64,000 nucleotides of DNA from the NCBI GenBank assembly GCA_964508915.1, contig CAZDVK010000001.1, positions 117,360-181,359 of the forward strand, written 5' to 3'. A model generated the notes under the pieces. It searched no databases, had not been told where the DNA came from, and saw only the letters and a program-made list of their open reading frames with translations. Source of the DNA: CAZDVK01 sp964508915 (GTDB lineage Bacteria; Pseudomonadota; Alphaproteobacteria; Paracaedibacterales; CAIULA01). Below are positions 16,014 through 25,040 of this stretch, one piece after another. A program made the position numbers and the translations under genes. Position 1 is the stretch's first letter, and each line of letters starts with the position of its first letter.

Positions 16014-17411
16014 CTAATACCCCGTTTGCAACTGTTCAACTAGCTGTTTCACTGTTGGAACAAAGCCATTGGCATAGAAAGGGTCACTGCCAAAGCGGTA
16101 GGCCTGGTGACCAGCGAACATAAGCTGGTTATCCACATCGTCACTATGGCTGATGGCTTGTAATGTTTTTTGAATACAAAATGACCGTGGGTCTGCTTTT
16201 TTGCCCGTTGTGTTTTCTTCATTCTGCGCCCAATTACTGAACATACAGGCCGATAAACAACCCATACAATCAATTTGGTCTTTTAAAATGATGGCAGCTT
16301 GGCTTGGTGTTACAAAAATTAAAGTTGTATCTGGCGTGCGCATAGCCTCTGTAAAGCCTGCTTTAACCCATTTTTCAGCGTTTTCTTTATCATGCGGCGT
16401 TAGGTAAACCAAGCGGCCCCGTGCCCCCACAGGAAATTCAGCCAGGTGGTCGCCCATGGGGGCAATGCTGTAGGCCACCTGGCGTTCAGCACGGCCTTGA
16501 AGTTCTTGCAAAAATGGGTTACGAACAGCAGATGAATAAAACCCTGTTGGGCTGAAACGGTTCAGGTAAATGTCCCCCTCTTTCAGGGTAAGCAGTTTTT
16601 TCTTCCAAGCATCCGAAATGGGGCTTTCTTGGGTTAGCAAAGGGCGCGTACCAAATTGAAAGGCAATAGGGCCAATATCAGGATTGTCTAACCAGTCAGC
16701 CCATTCAGATAACCACCAAACGCCGCCTGCCATAAAAATAGGTGTATTGTGAAGGCCACATTCATTCATGGCCTTACGCAGTTCGATCACCCGCGGCATA
16801 GGTGCTTCTGGTTGAAGGGGGTCTTCACTGTTAGAAAGGCCATTATGACCACCCGCCAACCATGGGTCTTCGTAAACAACGCCACCTAGAAAATCTGGAA
16901 AACGCCCATAAGCCCGTTTCCATAAAATACGAAACGCCCGCGCTGATGATACAATAGGGTAGTAATTAACACCATAATGCACGCAAATTTCTGCTAACTT
17001 ATAGGGCATTCCGGCACCACAGGTAACCCCATGCACCAACCCTTTGGCACCTGACAGAACGCCGTGTAAAATAGGTTCCACAGCCCCCATTTCCCAAAGC
17101 ACATTCATATGAATGCGCCCTTGGCCATTAGATCGTTCATGGGCAATGCGGGCCTGACTAATGCCACCTTGAATGGCGAATTGAATCAATTCATTATGCC
17201 GTTCGCGACGGGTTTTCCCGTGATAGATTTGTTCCAAAAAATTACCATGCTCGTCATAAGAATCGGCATTCACAGCAGAAAAAGTTCCAACCCCTCCAGC
17301 TGCAGCCCAGGCGCCTGAACTTTCGCCGTTAGAAACGGAGATACCTTTTCCACCTTCCACTAAAGGCAAAACTTCTTTTCCAGATATGAATGTAGGGCGC
17401 AGGGGTTTCAA
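16014..17411 (-). CDS. Nitronate monooxygenase-like flavin oxidoreductase with Cys cluster
   Basis: 465-residue member of the FMN-dependent NMO/2-nitropropane dioxygenase superfamily, larger than and distinct from the one at 2584. Barrel segments include HGVTCGAGMPYKLAEICVHY, PIFMAGGVWWLSEWADWLD and GPIAFQFGTRPLLTQESPIS. A C-terminal extension carries DCMGCLSACMFSNW, a CxxCxxxC group that could bind an iron-sulfur cluster or a metal. Substrate unknown. It lies 4 bases upstream of gltX, apparently as one transcript. The family call is good; the reaction is not established. Confidence 0.8.
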   Translation of the reverse strand: MKPLRPTFISGKEVLPLVEGGKGISVSNGESSGAWAAAGGVGTFSAVNADSYDEHGNFLEQIYHGKTRRERHNELIQFAIQGGISQARIAHERSNGQGRIHMNVLWEMGAVEPILHGVLSGAKGLVHGVTCGAGMPYKLAEICVHYGVNYYPIVSSARAFRILWKRAYGRFPDFLGGVVYEDPWLAGGHNGLSNSEDPLQPEAPMPRVIELRKAMNECGLHNTPIFMAGGVWWLSEWADWLDNPDIGPIAFQFGTRPLLTQESPISDAWKKKLLTLKEGDIYLNRFSPTGFYSSAVRNPFLQELQGRAERQVAYSIAPMGDHLAEFPVGARGRLVYLTPHDKENAEKWVKAGFTEAMRTPDTTLIFVTPSQAAIILKDQIDCMGCLSACMFSNWAQNEENTTGKKADPRSFCIQKTLQAISHSDDVDNQLMFAGHQAYRFGSDPFYANGFVPTVKQLVEQLQTGY

Positions 17412-17488
17412 TGGTGATCTGTCCTTAAATATAATCTCATTTTAAGATTTGTAGCGTTGTTTATGATGAATATCAAGTATCACAAAAC

Positions 17489-17517
17489 TTGACATATGCT
17501 TATAAGGTTCCTATATA
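17489..17517 (+). promoter_or_regulatory. Strong sigma-70-type promoter of the DEAD-box helicase gene
   Basis: TTGACA (17489-17494), exactly 17 bases, then TATATA (17512-17517). The start of transcription would be near 17524, giving a short leader containing the palindrome GGTATACC-like segment and a third TATAAGGTT copy (17540-17547). The motif TATAAGG occurs three times in this region. Confidence 0.7.
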
Positions 17518-17601
17518 AGGTATACCCTAATATAATTTTATAAGGTTGAGGTTCCTTTGGTTGGGTCCAAGCAAGAACTTTACCTTGATTTGGATTTATT
17601 C

Positions 17602-18870
17602 ATGACAACTTTTAAAAGCCTTGGCTTGTCAGATACACTGACAAATGCCCTTAAAAACATTCACATTACAATACCAACCCCTATTCAAACGCAGGCTATT
17701 CCTGAAGCATTAGCTGGCCATGATGTGTTAGCATCAGCCCAAACAGGAACAGGCAAAACCATGGCTTATGCCTTGCCGTTACTTGCGACAGATGAAAATT
17801 CTTTGATTTTGGCCCCCACCCGCGAAATCGCCACCCAAGTGGAAAAAAGCATTCGTCAACTTCTTCCCAAAAAAGAAGGGTTCTATACAGCCTTGATTAT
17901 CGGCGGAGAATCTATGGGAAAACAGTTATTTGCGCTCAAAAAACACCCACGCATGGTTATTGGAACACCTGGTCGTGTAAATGACCACCTGAAACGTGGC
18001 ACGTTGAAATTAGGTAACTTTTCAAAGCTTGTTTTAGATGAAACAGACCGCATGTTGGACATGGGTTTTAGTGAAGCTATTGATGACATTTTAAAGCATT
18101 TGCCTCAAAAGCGCCAAACTTTGATGTTTTCAGCCACCATGCCATCTATGATTGTGAAGCTTTCTCAAAAATATTTGATCGACCCGAAACATATTGAAGT
18201 TGGATCTAGAACCGAACCAACGGCACAAGTTAAGCAGGAATCCATTCGCTTAGGAAACGATGAAAAATTTTCTAAACTTCTTCACGAACTGAATGAAAGA
18301 CAAGGATCGGCTATTGTATTTGTGAAAACCAAGTGGTTGGCAGATCAATTGGCTGAAAAACTTCAAAAAAACCATCACGAAGCAGAAGCCATTCACGGTG
18401 ACCTAAAGCAACGCAAACGTGACCAAGTAATTCGGGCATTCAGAGGCGAAAAAATTCGCATTTTAGTAGCAACAGACATTGCAGCCCGTGGGTTAGATGT
18501 ACCCCATGTGATGCATGTTATTAACTATGATTTGCCCCAATGTCCTGAAGATTATATTCACCGTATTGGCCGTACAGGGCGCGCTGGTGCTGAAGGGTTT
18601 GCTTTGTCATTCATTTCAAGAGATGATGAATACCAATGGAAGCGCATTCAAAAAATGATTGGTGGGGAAGATGTACCCCCAGAACCTTTTAAAAGATCAG
18701 GTAACCGCAACACAAATAGCCGTGACCCCAAAAAACCCGACTTGAAAAAGAAAAAGTTTTTTTCACAAAATTCACAAAGTAAAGATCGAAAATTTGGAAA
18801 ACCGTTTTCAGATTCATCCAGGAAAAAACAAGGGGCAAAACCTGCTAAACGGCAAGGTTTTAAGAAGTAA
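17602..18870 (+). CDS. rhlE: DEAD-box RNA helicase, RhlE type
   Basis: ATP-dependent RNA unwinding in ribosome assembly or RNA decay. All helicase motifs are present: Q motif IPTPIQTQAIP, motif I ASAQTGTGKT, Ia APTREIA, motif II as DETD in place of DEAD (VLDETDRMLDMGF), SAT in FSATMP, motif IV IVFVKTK, V DIAARGLDV and VI HRIGRTGRAG. After the RecA-like core comes a basic Lys/Ser/Gln-rich tail of about 60 residues for RNA binding. ATG 17602 matches where RhlE proteins begin. A TTG at 17557 with GAGG five bases upstream is a real alternative adding 15 residues. The DETD variant is unusual but keeps both acidic residues. Confidence 0.93.
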   Translation: MTTFKSLGLSDTLTNALKNIHITIPTPIQTQAIPEALAGHDVLASAQTGTGKTMAYALPLLATDENSLILAPTREIATQVEKSIRQLLPKKEGFYTALIIGGESMGKQLFALKKHPRMVIGTPGRVNDHLKRGTLKLGNFSKLVLDETDRMLDMGFSEAIDDILKHLPQKRQTLMFSATMPSMIVKLSQKYLIDPKHIEVGSRTEPTAQVKQESIRLGNDEKFSKLLHELNERQGSAIVFVKTKWLADQLAEKLQKNHHEAEAIHGDLKQRKRDQVIRAFRGEKIRILVATDIAARGLDVPHVMHVINYDLPQCPEDYIHRIGRTGRAGAEGFALSFISRDDEYQWKRIQKMIGGEDVPPEPFKRSGNRNTNSRDPKKPDLKKKKFFSQNSQSKDRKFGKPFSDSSRKKQGAKPAKRQGFKK

Positions 18871-18901
18871 ATTCGCCTAGATAGCATGAAGGGATAGATA
18901 C

Positions 18902-19993
18902 ATGAAAAAAATTCTTTTATTGGTTATGGTATGGTTTTGTTTTATTGCATCTGCTGCTCAAAGTCGTTTTTTGACAGATGATGAAATGAAAGGTGTAATT
19001 CATGAGAATTGGTCAGAGCTAGCCCGTTTTTCGATAGGAAGACATGCAGGATACGCACTTTTAGAGCTTGCTCATGAACGAATGATAAACCCTTCGGTAA
19101 AAGAAGACGAAAAAAGACACTGGGCAAATGTTGTTGTATCAACCCTTCATGGTATTGGTTTTGGTGGAGTAGACTATAGCGTTCAAGCGAATTCGTTTGA
19201 AGTAGAATCAGCCCAACAAGTTCTAGGATTTTTAGGTGAAAGTATGCCTGAAATGGGGGTTTATTTTTTACCATATGAAAAATATGTACTCAATAGAAGT
19301 ATGGAACTTGTTCTTGATCAATCTCATCTTGTTAAGGGAATTAATGGACATTTTGGCGCTTGCCATGCCTTTTTTTCACAAGGTGATAAAAAAGGCAGCT
19401 TTCAAAAGCAGCTAGATATATTTCAGCGCGCAAGTGAAAGTAGATCTTTTCCATTGCGCGATACCTTAAGATTTTCCCTATATCTAAGAAGAGATGTACA
19501 CTTTAACGGAAATTTTCCACGCATAAAAAAATATATTATTGAAACTAAAAAGGAAGACAGGCGTCTTTTAAGCCTTGCCATGCAAAGAAAACTGTCATCA
19601 GGTGATAGGCAGGCTCTAGAAAAAAGGCCTCTAGAAGGTGGTCAAGATATACATCCTATCATTAGTATATCCATTACTTATGATTCCACAGCGTCACATT
19701 TTTCCCAAAACCCTTTTACTAGCTGGAAAGGGTATTTTCGTAGCGAAGATAATATATTTTGCCCATCCGTCATTTTGAATATTATTGCTGAGCAAATAAA
19801 AGCTTTAGACTGGAATAATTCATTTGCTTATGAGGTTGCAAAGGTTTTATTAGATCTGTGGAAATTTCTAAGCTACGCAACGGATCCTGCTCGCTTTACA
19901 CCAACTGTTTGGGAAAAAACCCAAGACGTTAATTTGGATGATAAAAGGCAAAAAGATTCTATCTGTGGAAAATTGCTAACGGCATGTCGCTAA
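18902..19993 (+). CDS. Secreted protein of unknown function
   Basis: 363 residues, signal peptide ILLLVMVWFCFIASAAQS cleaved near residue 20. The mature protein is mixed helical, with a run of basic and aromatic residues and no obvious repeat or catalytic motif. Segments such as ELVLDQSHLVKGINGHFG and LRFSLYLRRDVHFNGNF may help a profile search. It lies 31 bases after the helicase stop and 10 bases before the ABC-F gene, so it may be read through from the helicase promoter. I recognise no family; it belongs to the group of exported orphans in this window. Confidence 0.7.
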   Translation: MKKILLLVMVWFCFIASAAQSRFLTDDEMKGVIHENWSELARFSIGRHAGYALLELAHERMINPSVKEDEKRHWANVVVSTLHGIGFGGVDYSVQANSFEVESAQQVLGFLGESMPEMGVYFLPYEKYVLNRSMELVLDQSHLVKGINGHFGACHAFFSQGDKKGSFQKQLDIFQRASESRSFPLRDTLRFSLYLRRDVHFNGNFPRIKKYIIETKKEDRRLLSLAMQRKLSSGDRQALEKRPLEGGQDIHPIISISITYDSTASHFSQNPFTSWKGYFRSEDNIFCPSVILNIIAEQIKALDWNNSFAYEVAKVLLDLWKFLSYATDPARFTPTVWEKTQDVNLDDKRQKDSICGKLLTACR

Positions 19994-20003
19994 ATAAATT
20001 TCC

Positions 20004-21773
20004 ATGTCTACACCCATTCTATCGCTAACCAATGCTAAATTAACCTTTGGAGGAAAGCCCCTTTTTGAGGGCCTAACCCTTCATGTTAGCCAGGGGCAGA
20101 AAATTTGTTTGGTGGGGCGAAATGGCAGCGGCAAGTCCAGCCTTTTGAAAACTTTAGCAGGCATTTACGACCTTGATCAGGGCAAACGTTTTGTTCAACC
20201 TGGCCTGGGCGTTGAATATTTGCAGCAAGACCCCGTTTTACCAAAAAACAAAATAATTGGTGATTATTTAGAACCATTTGCTAATGAATCTTATGAAATG
20301 GATATGGTTTTATCAAAGCTAAAAATGAACCCGAACCAATCTATGGAAATTTTATCGGGTGGCGAAACACGACGGGTAGCTTTGGCCCAAACCTTAATGC
20401 ACAAAAGTGATGTTTTGCTGTTGGATGAACCTACCAATCACTTAGATATATCTATGATTGAATGGTTGGAAGACTATCTAAAATCTTTCCGCGGCGCCAT
20501 GGTTTTAATTAGCCATGACCGACAATTTTTAAAAAACGTTTCCAATCATACATGGTGGTTAGAACGGGGGGAACTGTATGAAAATGCAAAAGGTTTTTCA
20601 AGTTTTGATGAATGGTCAGAATCCCTTATGGCAGATGAGCAGCGCCATTTAGAAAAAATTGAAACACGCCTTCGCCTTGAAAACCATTGGTTACAGCGCG
20701 GTGTAACAGCCCGGCGTAAACGAAACCAAGGCCGCCTTCGGGCTTTGCATGCTTTGCGAGCTGAAAAAAAAGTTATTCTTAAAAATCAACATGGCAAACT
20801 CAACCTGCAGCAGCAAGACGGGCAGGGGGGCAGCCAAATGGTTTTTGAAGCTGACCAAGTTTCATTAAGTTTTGCCCATAAGCCCATTCTTAAGAATTTT
20901 TCCACCCGCATTGTCAAAGGCGATCGTATTGGTATTATTGGCCCCAACGGTGCCGGTAAAACCACCTTGTTAAATGTTTTATTAGGTCAGCAACCGGTTG
21001 ATTCTGGAACAGTACGCCAAGGGGAAACCATACAAATTGCTTATTTTGACCAAATGCGCACCATTTTAGACCCCAATAAAACTTTGGTTCAAACCTTGTG
21101 TCCACAAGGGGGGGATCAAGTATTTTTCAACGACACCACTCGCCACGTGTTTGGTTATTTGAAAGATTTTTTGTTTGAAGAATCACAAATTCAAGGAAAA
21201 GTTGGTATTTTATCTGGTGGTGAAAAAAACAGGCTAAGTTTAGCCATGATTTTAGCCCAGCCATCGAACGTGATGGTATTAGACGAACCAACCAATGACT
21301 TGGATATGGAAACCCTGGATTTATTGGTGGAATTACTCAGTGATTATAAAGGGACATTAATTATTGTAAGCCACGACCGCTATTTTCTGGACCAGCTGAC
21401 AACCAGCATTATTGCAGTGGAAGGCAACGGCATGGTTCAAGAATATGTTGGGGGCTTTGATGATTATTTACGTCAGCGGTCCACAAAGCCTGTAGTGGAT
21501 GCAAAACCAAAGCCACAACAAGCTGAAAAACCTGTTCAGGCACCTAAGCAACGGCTCACTTATCAACAAAAGCGGCTTTTGGAAACATTACCAGCAACCC
21601 TTGAAGAACTTGAAAAAGATATTCAGGCTCTCGAAATAAAATTGCATGAACCAACCCTATACCAAACAAACCCAACTATGTTTCATGAAATGACAGAAAA
21701 GCTTGCTTTGAAAAAGCAGCAAAAAGATGACGCTGAAACCCAATGGTTGGAACTCTGTGAAATATCTGGTTAA
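20004..21773 (+). CDS. uup: ABC-F ATPase, Uup type
   Basis: Soluble protein of 589 residues with two ABC ATPase domains and no membrane part. Domain 1 has Walker A GRNGSGKS, signature LSGGETRR and Walker B VLLLDEPTNHLD. Domain 2 has GPNGAGKTT, LSGGEKNRL and VMVLDEPTNDLD. The linker (about 220-270) is basic and the C-terminus is coiled coil (LPATLEELEKDIQALE), as in Uup. ABC-F proteins act on ribosomes or, for Uup, also on branched DNA. The 3' end overlaps the convergent rlmE by 4 bases. Confidence 0.93.
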   Translation: MSTPILSLTNAKLTFGGKPLFEGLTLHVSQGQKICLVGRNGSGKSSLLKTLAGIYDLDQGKRFVQPGLGVEYLQQDPVLPKNKIIGDYLEPFANESYEMDMVLSKLKMNPNQSMEILSGGETRRVALAQTLMHKSDVLLLDEPTNHLDISMIEWLEDYLKSFRGAMVLISHDRQFLKNVSNHTWWLERGELYENAKGFSSFDEWSESLMADEQRHLEKIETRLRLENHWLQRGVTARRKRNQGRLRALHALRAEKKVILKNQHGKLNLQQQDGQGGSQMVFEADQVSLSFAHKPILKNFSTRIVKGDRIGIIGPNGAGKTTLLNVLLGQQPVDSGTVRQGETIQIAYFDQMRTILDPNKTLVQTLCPQGGDQVFFNDTTRHVFGYLKDFLFEESQIQGKVGILSGGEKNRLSLAMILAQPSNVMVLDEPTNDLDMETLDLLVELLSDYKGTLIIVSHDRYFLDQLTTSIIAVEGNGMVQEYVGGFDDYLRQRSTKPVVDAKPKPQQAEKPVQAPKQRLTYQQKRLLETLPATLEELEKDIQALEIKLHEPTLYQTNPTMFHEMTEKLALKKQQKDDAETQWLELCEISG

Positions 21774-22495
21774 ACCTGACTCGGGCGAAACCCTAAACAC
21801 ACCACAAACATTTCCGCGGAATCTTGCCGGCTAGACGCTGGCTTGAAGTGAGCCACTTTTGTAAAATCTTTTTTCAAGTTACTCAGAAGTTTATGTTCTG
21901 TACCGCCGCGTAAAACTTTGGCAACCATAGCGCCGCCCGGTGCTAAAACTTGATGGCAGAAATCAAAAACCTGCTCTAGCAACAGCATAATCCGGGTGTG
22001 ATCTATTTTGGGCATACCGCACGCAGGGGCAGCCATATCACTTAAAACCACATGGGCTTTTTCTGGCATCGTTGCCAAAAGGGTTTCCACTATTTTTTCA
22101 TCGGTAAAGTCACCTTGCAAAATTGTAACACCGGTAATGGGTTGAATCATTTGCAGATCCAACGCCACGATTGTTCCTTTGCTTTTTAAACGCTGTACGC
22201 ACACTTGTGACCAACCACCTGGCGCAGCACCTAAGTCAACGACCACTTGGTCAGGTTTCAAAAAATGGAATTTATCATCAATTTCAATCAGCTTAAAAGC
22301 AGCCCGAGACCGATACCCTTCTTTTTTGGCTTTTTCAACAAAAGGGTCATTCAGCTGACGCAGTAACCACTGACGGGAAGAAGCTGTTCTTTTTTTGCCT
22401 GACTGAAGGCGTTTTACTTTTCCAAAAGCATTTTTTCCAGAAGATTTTCCGCCAGAAGATTTTCCGCCAGAAGTTTTAGAAGGAGGGGATGCCAT
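21770..22495 (-). CDS. rlmE: 23S rRNA 2'-O-ribose methyltransferase RlmE
   Basis: SAM-dependent methylation of U2552 of 23S rRNA, late in 50S assembly. The 241-residue protein has the SAM motif VVDLGAAPGGWSQV, the catalytic tetrad region LVRQ-like RSRAAFKLIEID (K), the Asp in VVLSDMAAPACG, and a Lys in GGAMVAKVLRGG. An extra N-terminal tail of about 40 residues is Lys/Ser/Gly-rich and contains a short tandem repeat (GGKSS units from a 15-base DNA repeat), probably an RNA-binding extension. In many alphaproteobacteria rlmE follows ppx; here ppx is 40 kb away. Confidence 0.96.
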   Translation of the reverse strand: MASPPSKTSGGKSSGGKSSGKNAFGKVKRLQSGKKRTASSRQWLLRQLNDPFVEKAKKEGYRSRAAFKLIEIDDKFHFLKPDQVVVDLGAAPGGWSQVCVQRLKSKGTIVALDLQMIQPITGVTILQGDFTDEKIVETLLATMPEKAHVVLSDMAAPACGMPKIDHTRIMLLLEQVFDFCHQVLAPGGAMVAKVLRGGTEHKLLSNLKKDFTKVAHFKPASSRQDSAEMFVVCLGFRPSQV

Positions 22496-22510
22496 TACAA
22501 TAAATCTTAC

Positions 22511-23470
22511 TTAAGCTGTATGACGACGCAAACAGTCGTGAATATGAAGGATTCCCTTCACTTTTTTATTTTCATCCACAATAAAAACGCTGGTAATAGC
22601 TTTTTCTTGAAACAACGCCAGTGCATCTGACATCAACATAGTTGGCTCCATGGTAATGGGGTTTTGGGTCATAATATCTTGGGCTTTTTGATTTAAAAGC
22701 TGCGGGTTCATGTGCCGCCGCAAGTCACCATCTGTAATGACACCAACCAGGTGATTTTCTTCATCCACAATGCCTAAACACCCAAAACCACCCGATGTCA
22801 TAAGAACTAAACAGTCGCTCATTAAATGATGGGGGGTAGCCAGGGGAATTTTCTGGCCTGTATGCATAAAATCTTCTACTTTACGCAGTTGCTGGCCCAA
22901 ATTGCCACCTGGGTGGAAAATTTTAAAATCGTTTTTTGAAAACCCACGCCTTTTTAAAAGCGTCACTGCCAATGCATCACCCAAAGCCAACGTCATGGTG
23001 GACGATGTGGTTGGGGCTAACCCATTGGGGCACGCTTCAGGGGCGTTGGGCAAAACCAGCGCCACATTCGATAAGCGCGCTAAGGTAGATTCACCTTTTC
23101 CGGTAATGCAAATAATTGGAATTGAAAAGCGCCGCGCATAATCAATAATTGCTGTCATTTCTTGCGCTTCGCCTGAATAGGAAATCAATATCAGCGTGTC
23201 GCCTTGGGTAATCATCCCCAAGTCACCATGGTTCGCTTCACCAGCATGCACAAAATATGATGGCTGACCGGTAGATGCAAATGTAGCTGCCATTTTTCGG
23301 CCCACATGACCACTTTTTCCAAGTCCACTCACAATCAAACGACCTTGGGTTTTTTCAATTAACTCAATGGCTTTTTCAAAAGAATTACCTAAAGAAATAG
23401 CCAGCTGAGACAAAGCTTTGGCTTCTTCCAAAATAACTTGCCGGCTGGTTTCAATCAGGTCTATATCCAT
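22511..23470 (-). CDS. kdsD: D-arabinose 5-phosphate isomerase (KpsF/GutQ family)
   Basis: Converts ribulose 5-phosphate to arabinose 5-phosphate, the first step to KDO for LPS. The 319-residue protein has a SIS domain (VSGLGKSGHVGRKMAATFAS, HGDLGMITQGDTLILIS) followed by a CBS pair (about 205-319, with GVITDGDLRRHM and IHDCLRRH). I chose ATG 23470, two bases after the rnd stop; an upstream in-frame ATG would overlap rnd by 29 bases. The rnd-kdsD order is common in alphaproteobacteria. With lpxC, lptF/G and msbA-like genes here it indicates a KDO-containing LPS. Confidence 0.95.
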   Translation of the reverse strand: MDIDLIETSRQVILEEAKALSQLAISLGNSFEKAIELIEKTQGRLIVSGLGKSGHVGRKMAATFASTGQPSYFVHAGEANHGDLGMITQGDTLILISYSGEAQEMTAIIDYARRFSIPIICITGKGESTLARLSNVALVLPNAPEACPNGLAPTTSSTMTLALGDALAVTLLKRRGFSKNDFKIFHPGGNLGQQLRKVEDFMHTGQKIPLATPHHLMSDCLVLMTSGGFGCLGIVDEENHLVGVITDGDLRRHMNPQLLNQKAQDIMTQNPITMEPTMLMSDALALFQEKAITSVFIVDENKKVKGILHIHDCLRRHTA

Positions 23471-23471
23471 A

Positions 23472-24095
23472 TTAGTCACATTGGTAGCTAAAAATGTCAT
23501 GGGCTTCTCCGGCTTTTAGGTCAAACCACGCCCGATAGGGAAGAAACTGAAAGCACGCTTGGGCTACATGGGTGCGGTCTTCACGGCTTAAAAGGGCATC
23601 TAGTTTTTCTTTTAATTTATGTAAATGCAAAACATCCCGGGCGGCATACGCAATTTGGTCTTGGGTCAGGGTTTCTTGGCCCCAGTCGGATGTTTGTTCT
23701 TGTTTAGAAAGTTCTACCCCTAACAGGTCTTTGCACAAATCTTTTAAACCATGTTTGTCTGTAAATGTGCGCACCAAACGAGATGCAATTTTAGTGCAAT
23801 AAATAGGGTTCACCATAATATTAAAACTGTGGTTTAAAATGGCCACATCAAAACGGGCATAGTGAAATATTTTAGTGACAGCCGGGTTGGTCATTAAGGC
23901 CACTAAATTAGGGGATTTTGTGAAATCATTTTTTGGAAACTGAACCAAATGACACGTGCCATCACCAGCTGACAACTGCACAACACACAGACGATCACGG
24001 TAATTTTTAAGGCCCATGGCCTCTGTATCAACAGCAACAGATGTTTGAAAAACAACATCGTCAGGCAGGTCATAGGTGTGTAGAAATGTTTTCAT
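23472..24095 (-). CDS. rnd: Ribonuclease D, short form
   Basis: A 3'-5' exoribonuclease for tRNA and small RNA ends. The 207-residue protein is only the DEDD exonuclease domain, without the HRDC domains of the E. coli enzyme. Motif I is AVDTEAMGL, motif II FHYARFDVAIL and motif III YAARDVLHL. This short form is usual in alphaproteobacteria. I start at ATG 24095 (MKTFLHTYDLPDD), which matches the family N-terminus; an upstream ATG pair near 24134 adds a stretch without similarity. Confidence 0.93.
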   Translation of the reverse strand: MKTFLHTYDLPDDVVFQTSVAVDTEAMGLKNYRDRLCVVQLSAGDGTCHLVQFPKNDFTKSPNLVALMTNPAVTKIFHYARFDVAILNHSFNIMVNPIYCTKIASRLVRTFTDKHGLKDLCKDLLGVELSKQEQTSDWGQETLTQDQIAYAARDVLHLHKLKEKLDALLSREDRTHVAQACFQFLPYRAWFDLKAGEAHDIFSYQCD

Positions 24096-24200
24096 AAGTA
24101 TATAAAAATCAGGAATGCTTTTTGGGCCCATCATGGGCTATAAAGCAGCAGTTTGTCAATGATGGGGAAGAAAGGAACTTAACAAAATTAAGGAAGAGGT

Positions 24201-24467
24201 TTAATTATAGACCTTACTTCTGTGTGCCACATGAACCACACAAACAAGTAGTTCGTGGTTTTTGATTTGGCAGATGATACGGTAATTTTCAACCCGGTAT
24301 CGCCAAAAATGCCGCCTATTCCCAGTAAGGGGTTTTCCAAAAAGCCGTGGGTTAGAACAACCTTCCAGACGTGTGGTCAAATAGGTAAAGATTTTCTGAC
24401 TAATAGATGGGTCTAGTTTTTTCAAGTCCTCTAAGGCTGTATCCAAAATAGATAGGCGAAACGTCAA
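24201..24467 (-). CDS. RelE/ParE-type toxin (module A)
   Basis: An 88-residue basic protein with the RelE fold pattern. It starts with a hydrophobic strand (FRLSILDTALEDLKKLD), has a helix-rich middle, then the conserved RLFGKPLTGNRRHFWRYRVE and NYRIICQIKN...VVHVAHRSKVY. Family members cleave mRNA on the ribosome (RelE) or inhibit gyrase (ParE). The ATG overlaps the antitoxin stop by 4 bases (ATGA). A second, diverged toxin of the same fold lies 560 bases away on the other strand. Confidence 0.9.
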   Translation of the reverse strand: MTFRLSILDTALEDLKKLDPSISQKIFTYLTTRLEGCSNPRLFGKPLTGNRRHFWRYRVENYRIICQIKNHELLVCVVHVAHRSKVYN

Positions 24468-24676
24468 ACTTCAACCCCAAGTATTTTAGCAGCTTCTTCT
24501 AGAGTATAAGCTTTTTTCGATTTTTCCAGGGCACTCAACGCCTGAAGATAGTCCTGCTTATCCTCCAAAAATTCACGAATAGCTTGCTTGGCATAATAAC
24601 TTTTACTGCGACCTGTTGCTTTAGCAAGACTTTCCAACTTTGATTCTGTTTCTTTTTCTAATCGTACGCTAAACAT
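24464..24676 (-). CDS. RelB/DinJ-like ribbon-helix-helix antitoxin (module A)
   Basis: A 70-residue protein beginning MFSVRLEKETESKLESLA, a ribbon-helix-helix DNA-binding unit, with KATGRSKSYYAKQAIREFLED following. The C-terminal half (YTLEEAAKILGVEV) should wrap the toxin. ATG 24676 has GGAG seven bases upstream. It most likely represses its own operon through the palindrome just upstream (24700-24712). The frame is open farther upstream, but that part crosses the operator and is not coding. Confidence 0.9.
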   Translation of the reverse strand: MFSVRLEKETESKLESLAKATGRSKSYYAKQAIREFLEDKQDYLQALSALEKSKKAYTLEEAAKILGVEV

Positions 24677-24691
24677 GACGCTACTCCTTTT

Positions 24692-24784
24692 TGTATTACA
24701 ATGTATTACATTTTGAAAAAAGTCAAGGTTATTCATCTGGATTAAGTTTCCCGCTTTGACAACGTGATGTAAATGTGTTACATT
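24692..24784. promoter_or_regulatory. Shared divergent control region of the two RelBE modules
   Basis: Holds two near-identical operators of form AATGT-NTT-ACATT: AATGTATTACATT at 24700-24712 (perfect palindrome, next to a third half-like TGTATTACA at 24692-24700) and AATGTGTTACATT at 24772-24784. A rightward promoter TTGACA (24756-24761), 17 bases, TACATT (24779-24784) overlaps the second operator. Leftward, TTGACT (24721-24726) and TACATT 15 bases on overlap the first. The symmetry suggests cross-regulation of both modules by related antitoxins. Confidence 0.7.
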
Positions 24785-24818
24785 TTTCACATCTATAGGG
24801 ACAGGAGGGCTAATATCC

Positions 24819-25040
24819 ATGGCAACAAAAAATCCAAGAATTAATGTAACATTCGAAGAAACGACAGCTGGTCTCTTGGCTACTTTAGCGCGTCAAGAAC
24901 ACAAATCAGTTGCAAGACTTGTGCGTGAATTAGCACTTGAGGCCCTTGAAATGCGTGAAGATTTTTATTTGTCTAAGGTTGCAGAAAAGCTTGATGTAAA
25001 GGGCGCTCAAACCTATTCTCATGATGACGCATGGAAGTAA
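24819..25040 (+). CDS. Ribbon-helix-helix antitoxin (module B)
   Basis: A 73-residue protein, RINVTFEETTAGLLATLARQ followed by HKSVARLVRELALEALE, a ribbon-helix-helix unit. The acidic C-terminus (YSHDDAW) is for toxin binding. It has AGGAGGG nine bases before the ATG and its own promoter in the shared region. The toxin gene starts within its last codons (10-base overlap). Its sequence is only distantly like the module A antitoxin. Confidence 0.88.
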   Translation: MATKNPRINVTFEETTAGLLATLARQEHKSVARLVRELALEALEMREDFYLSKVAEKLDVKGAQTYSHDDAWK

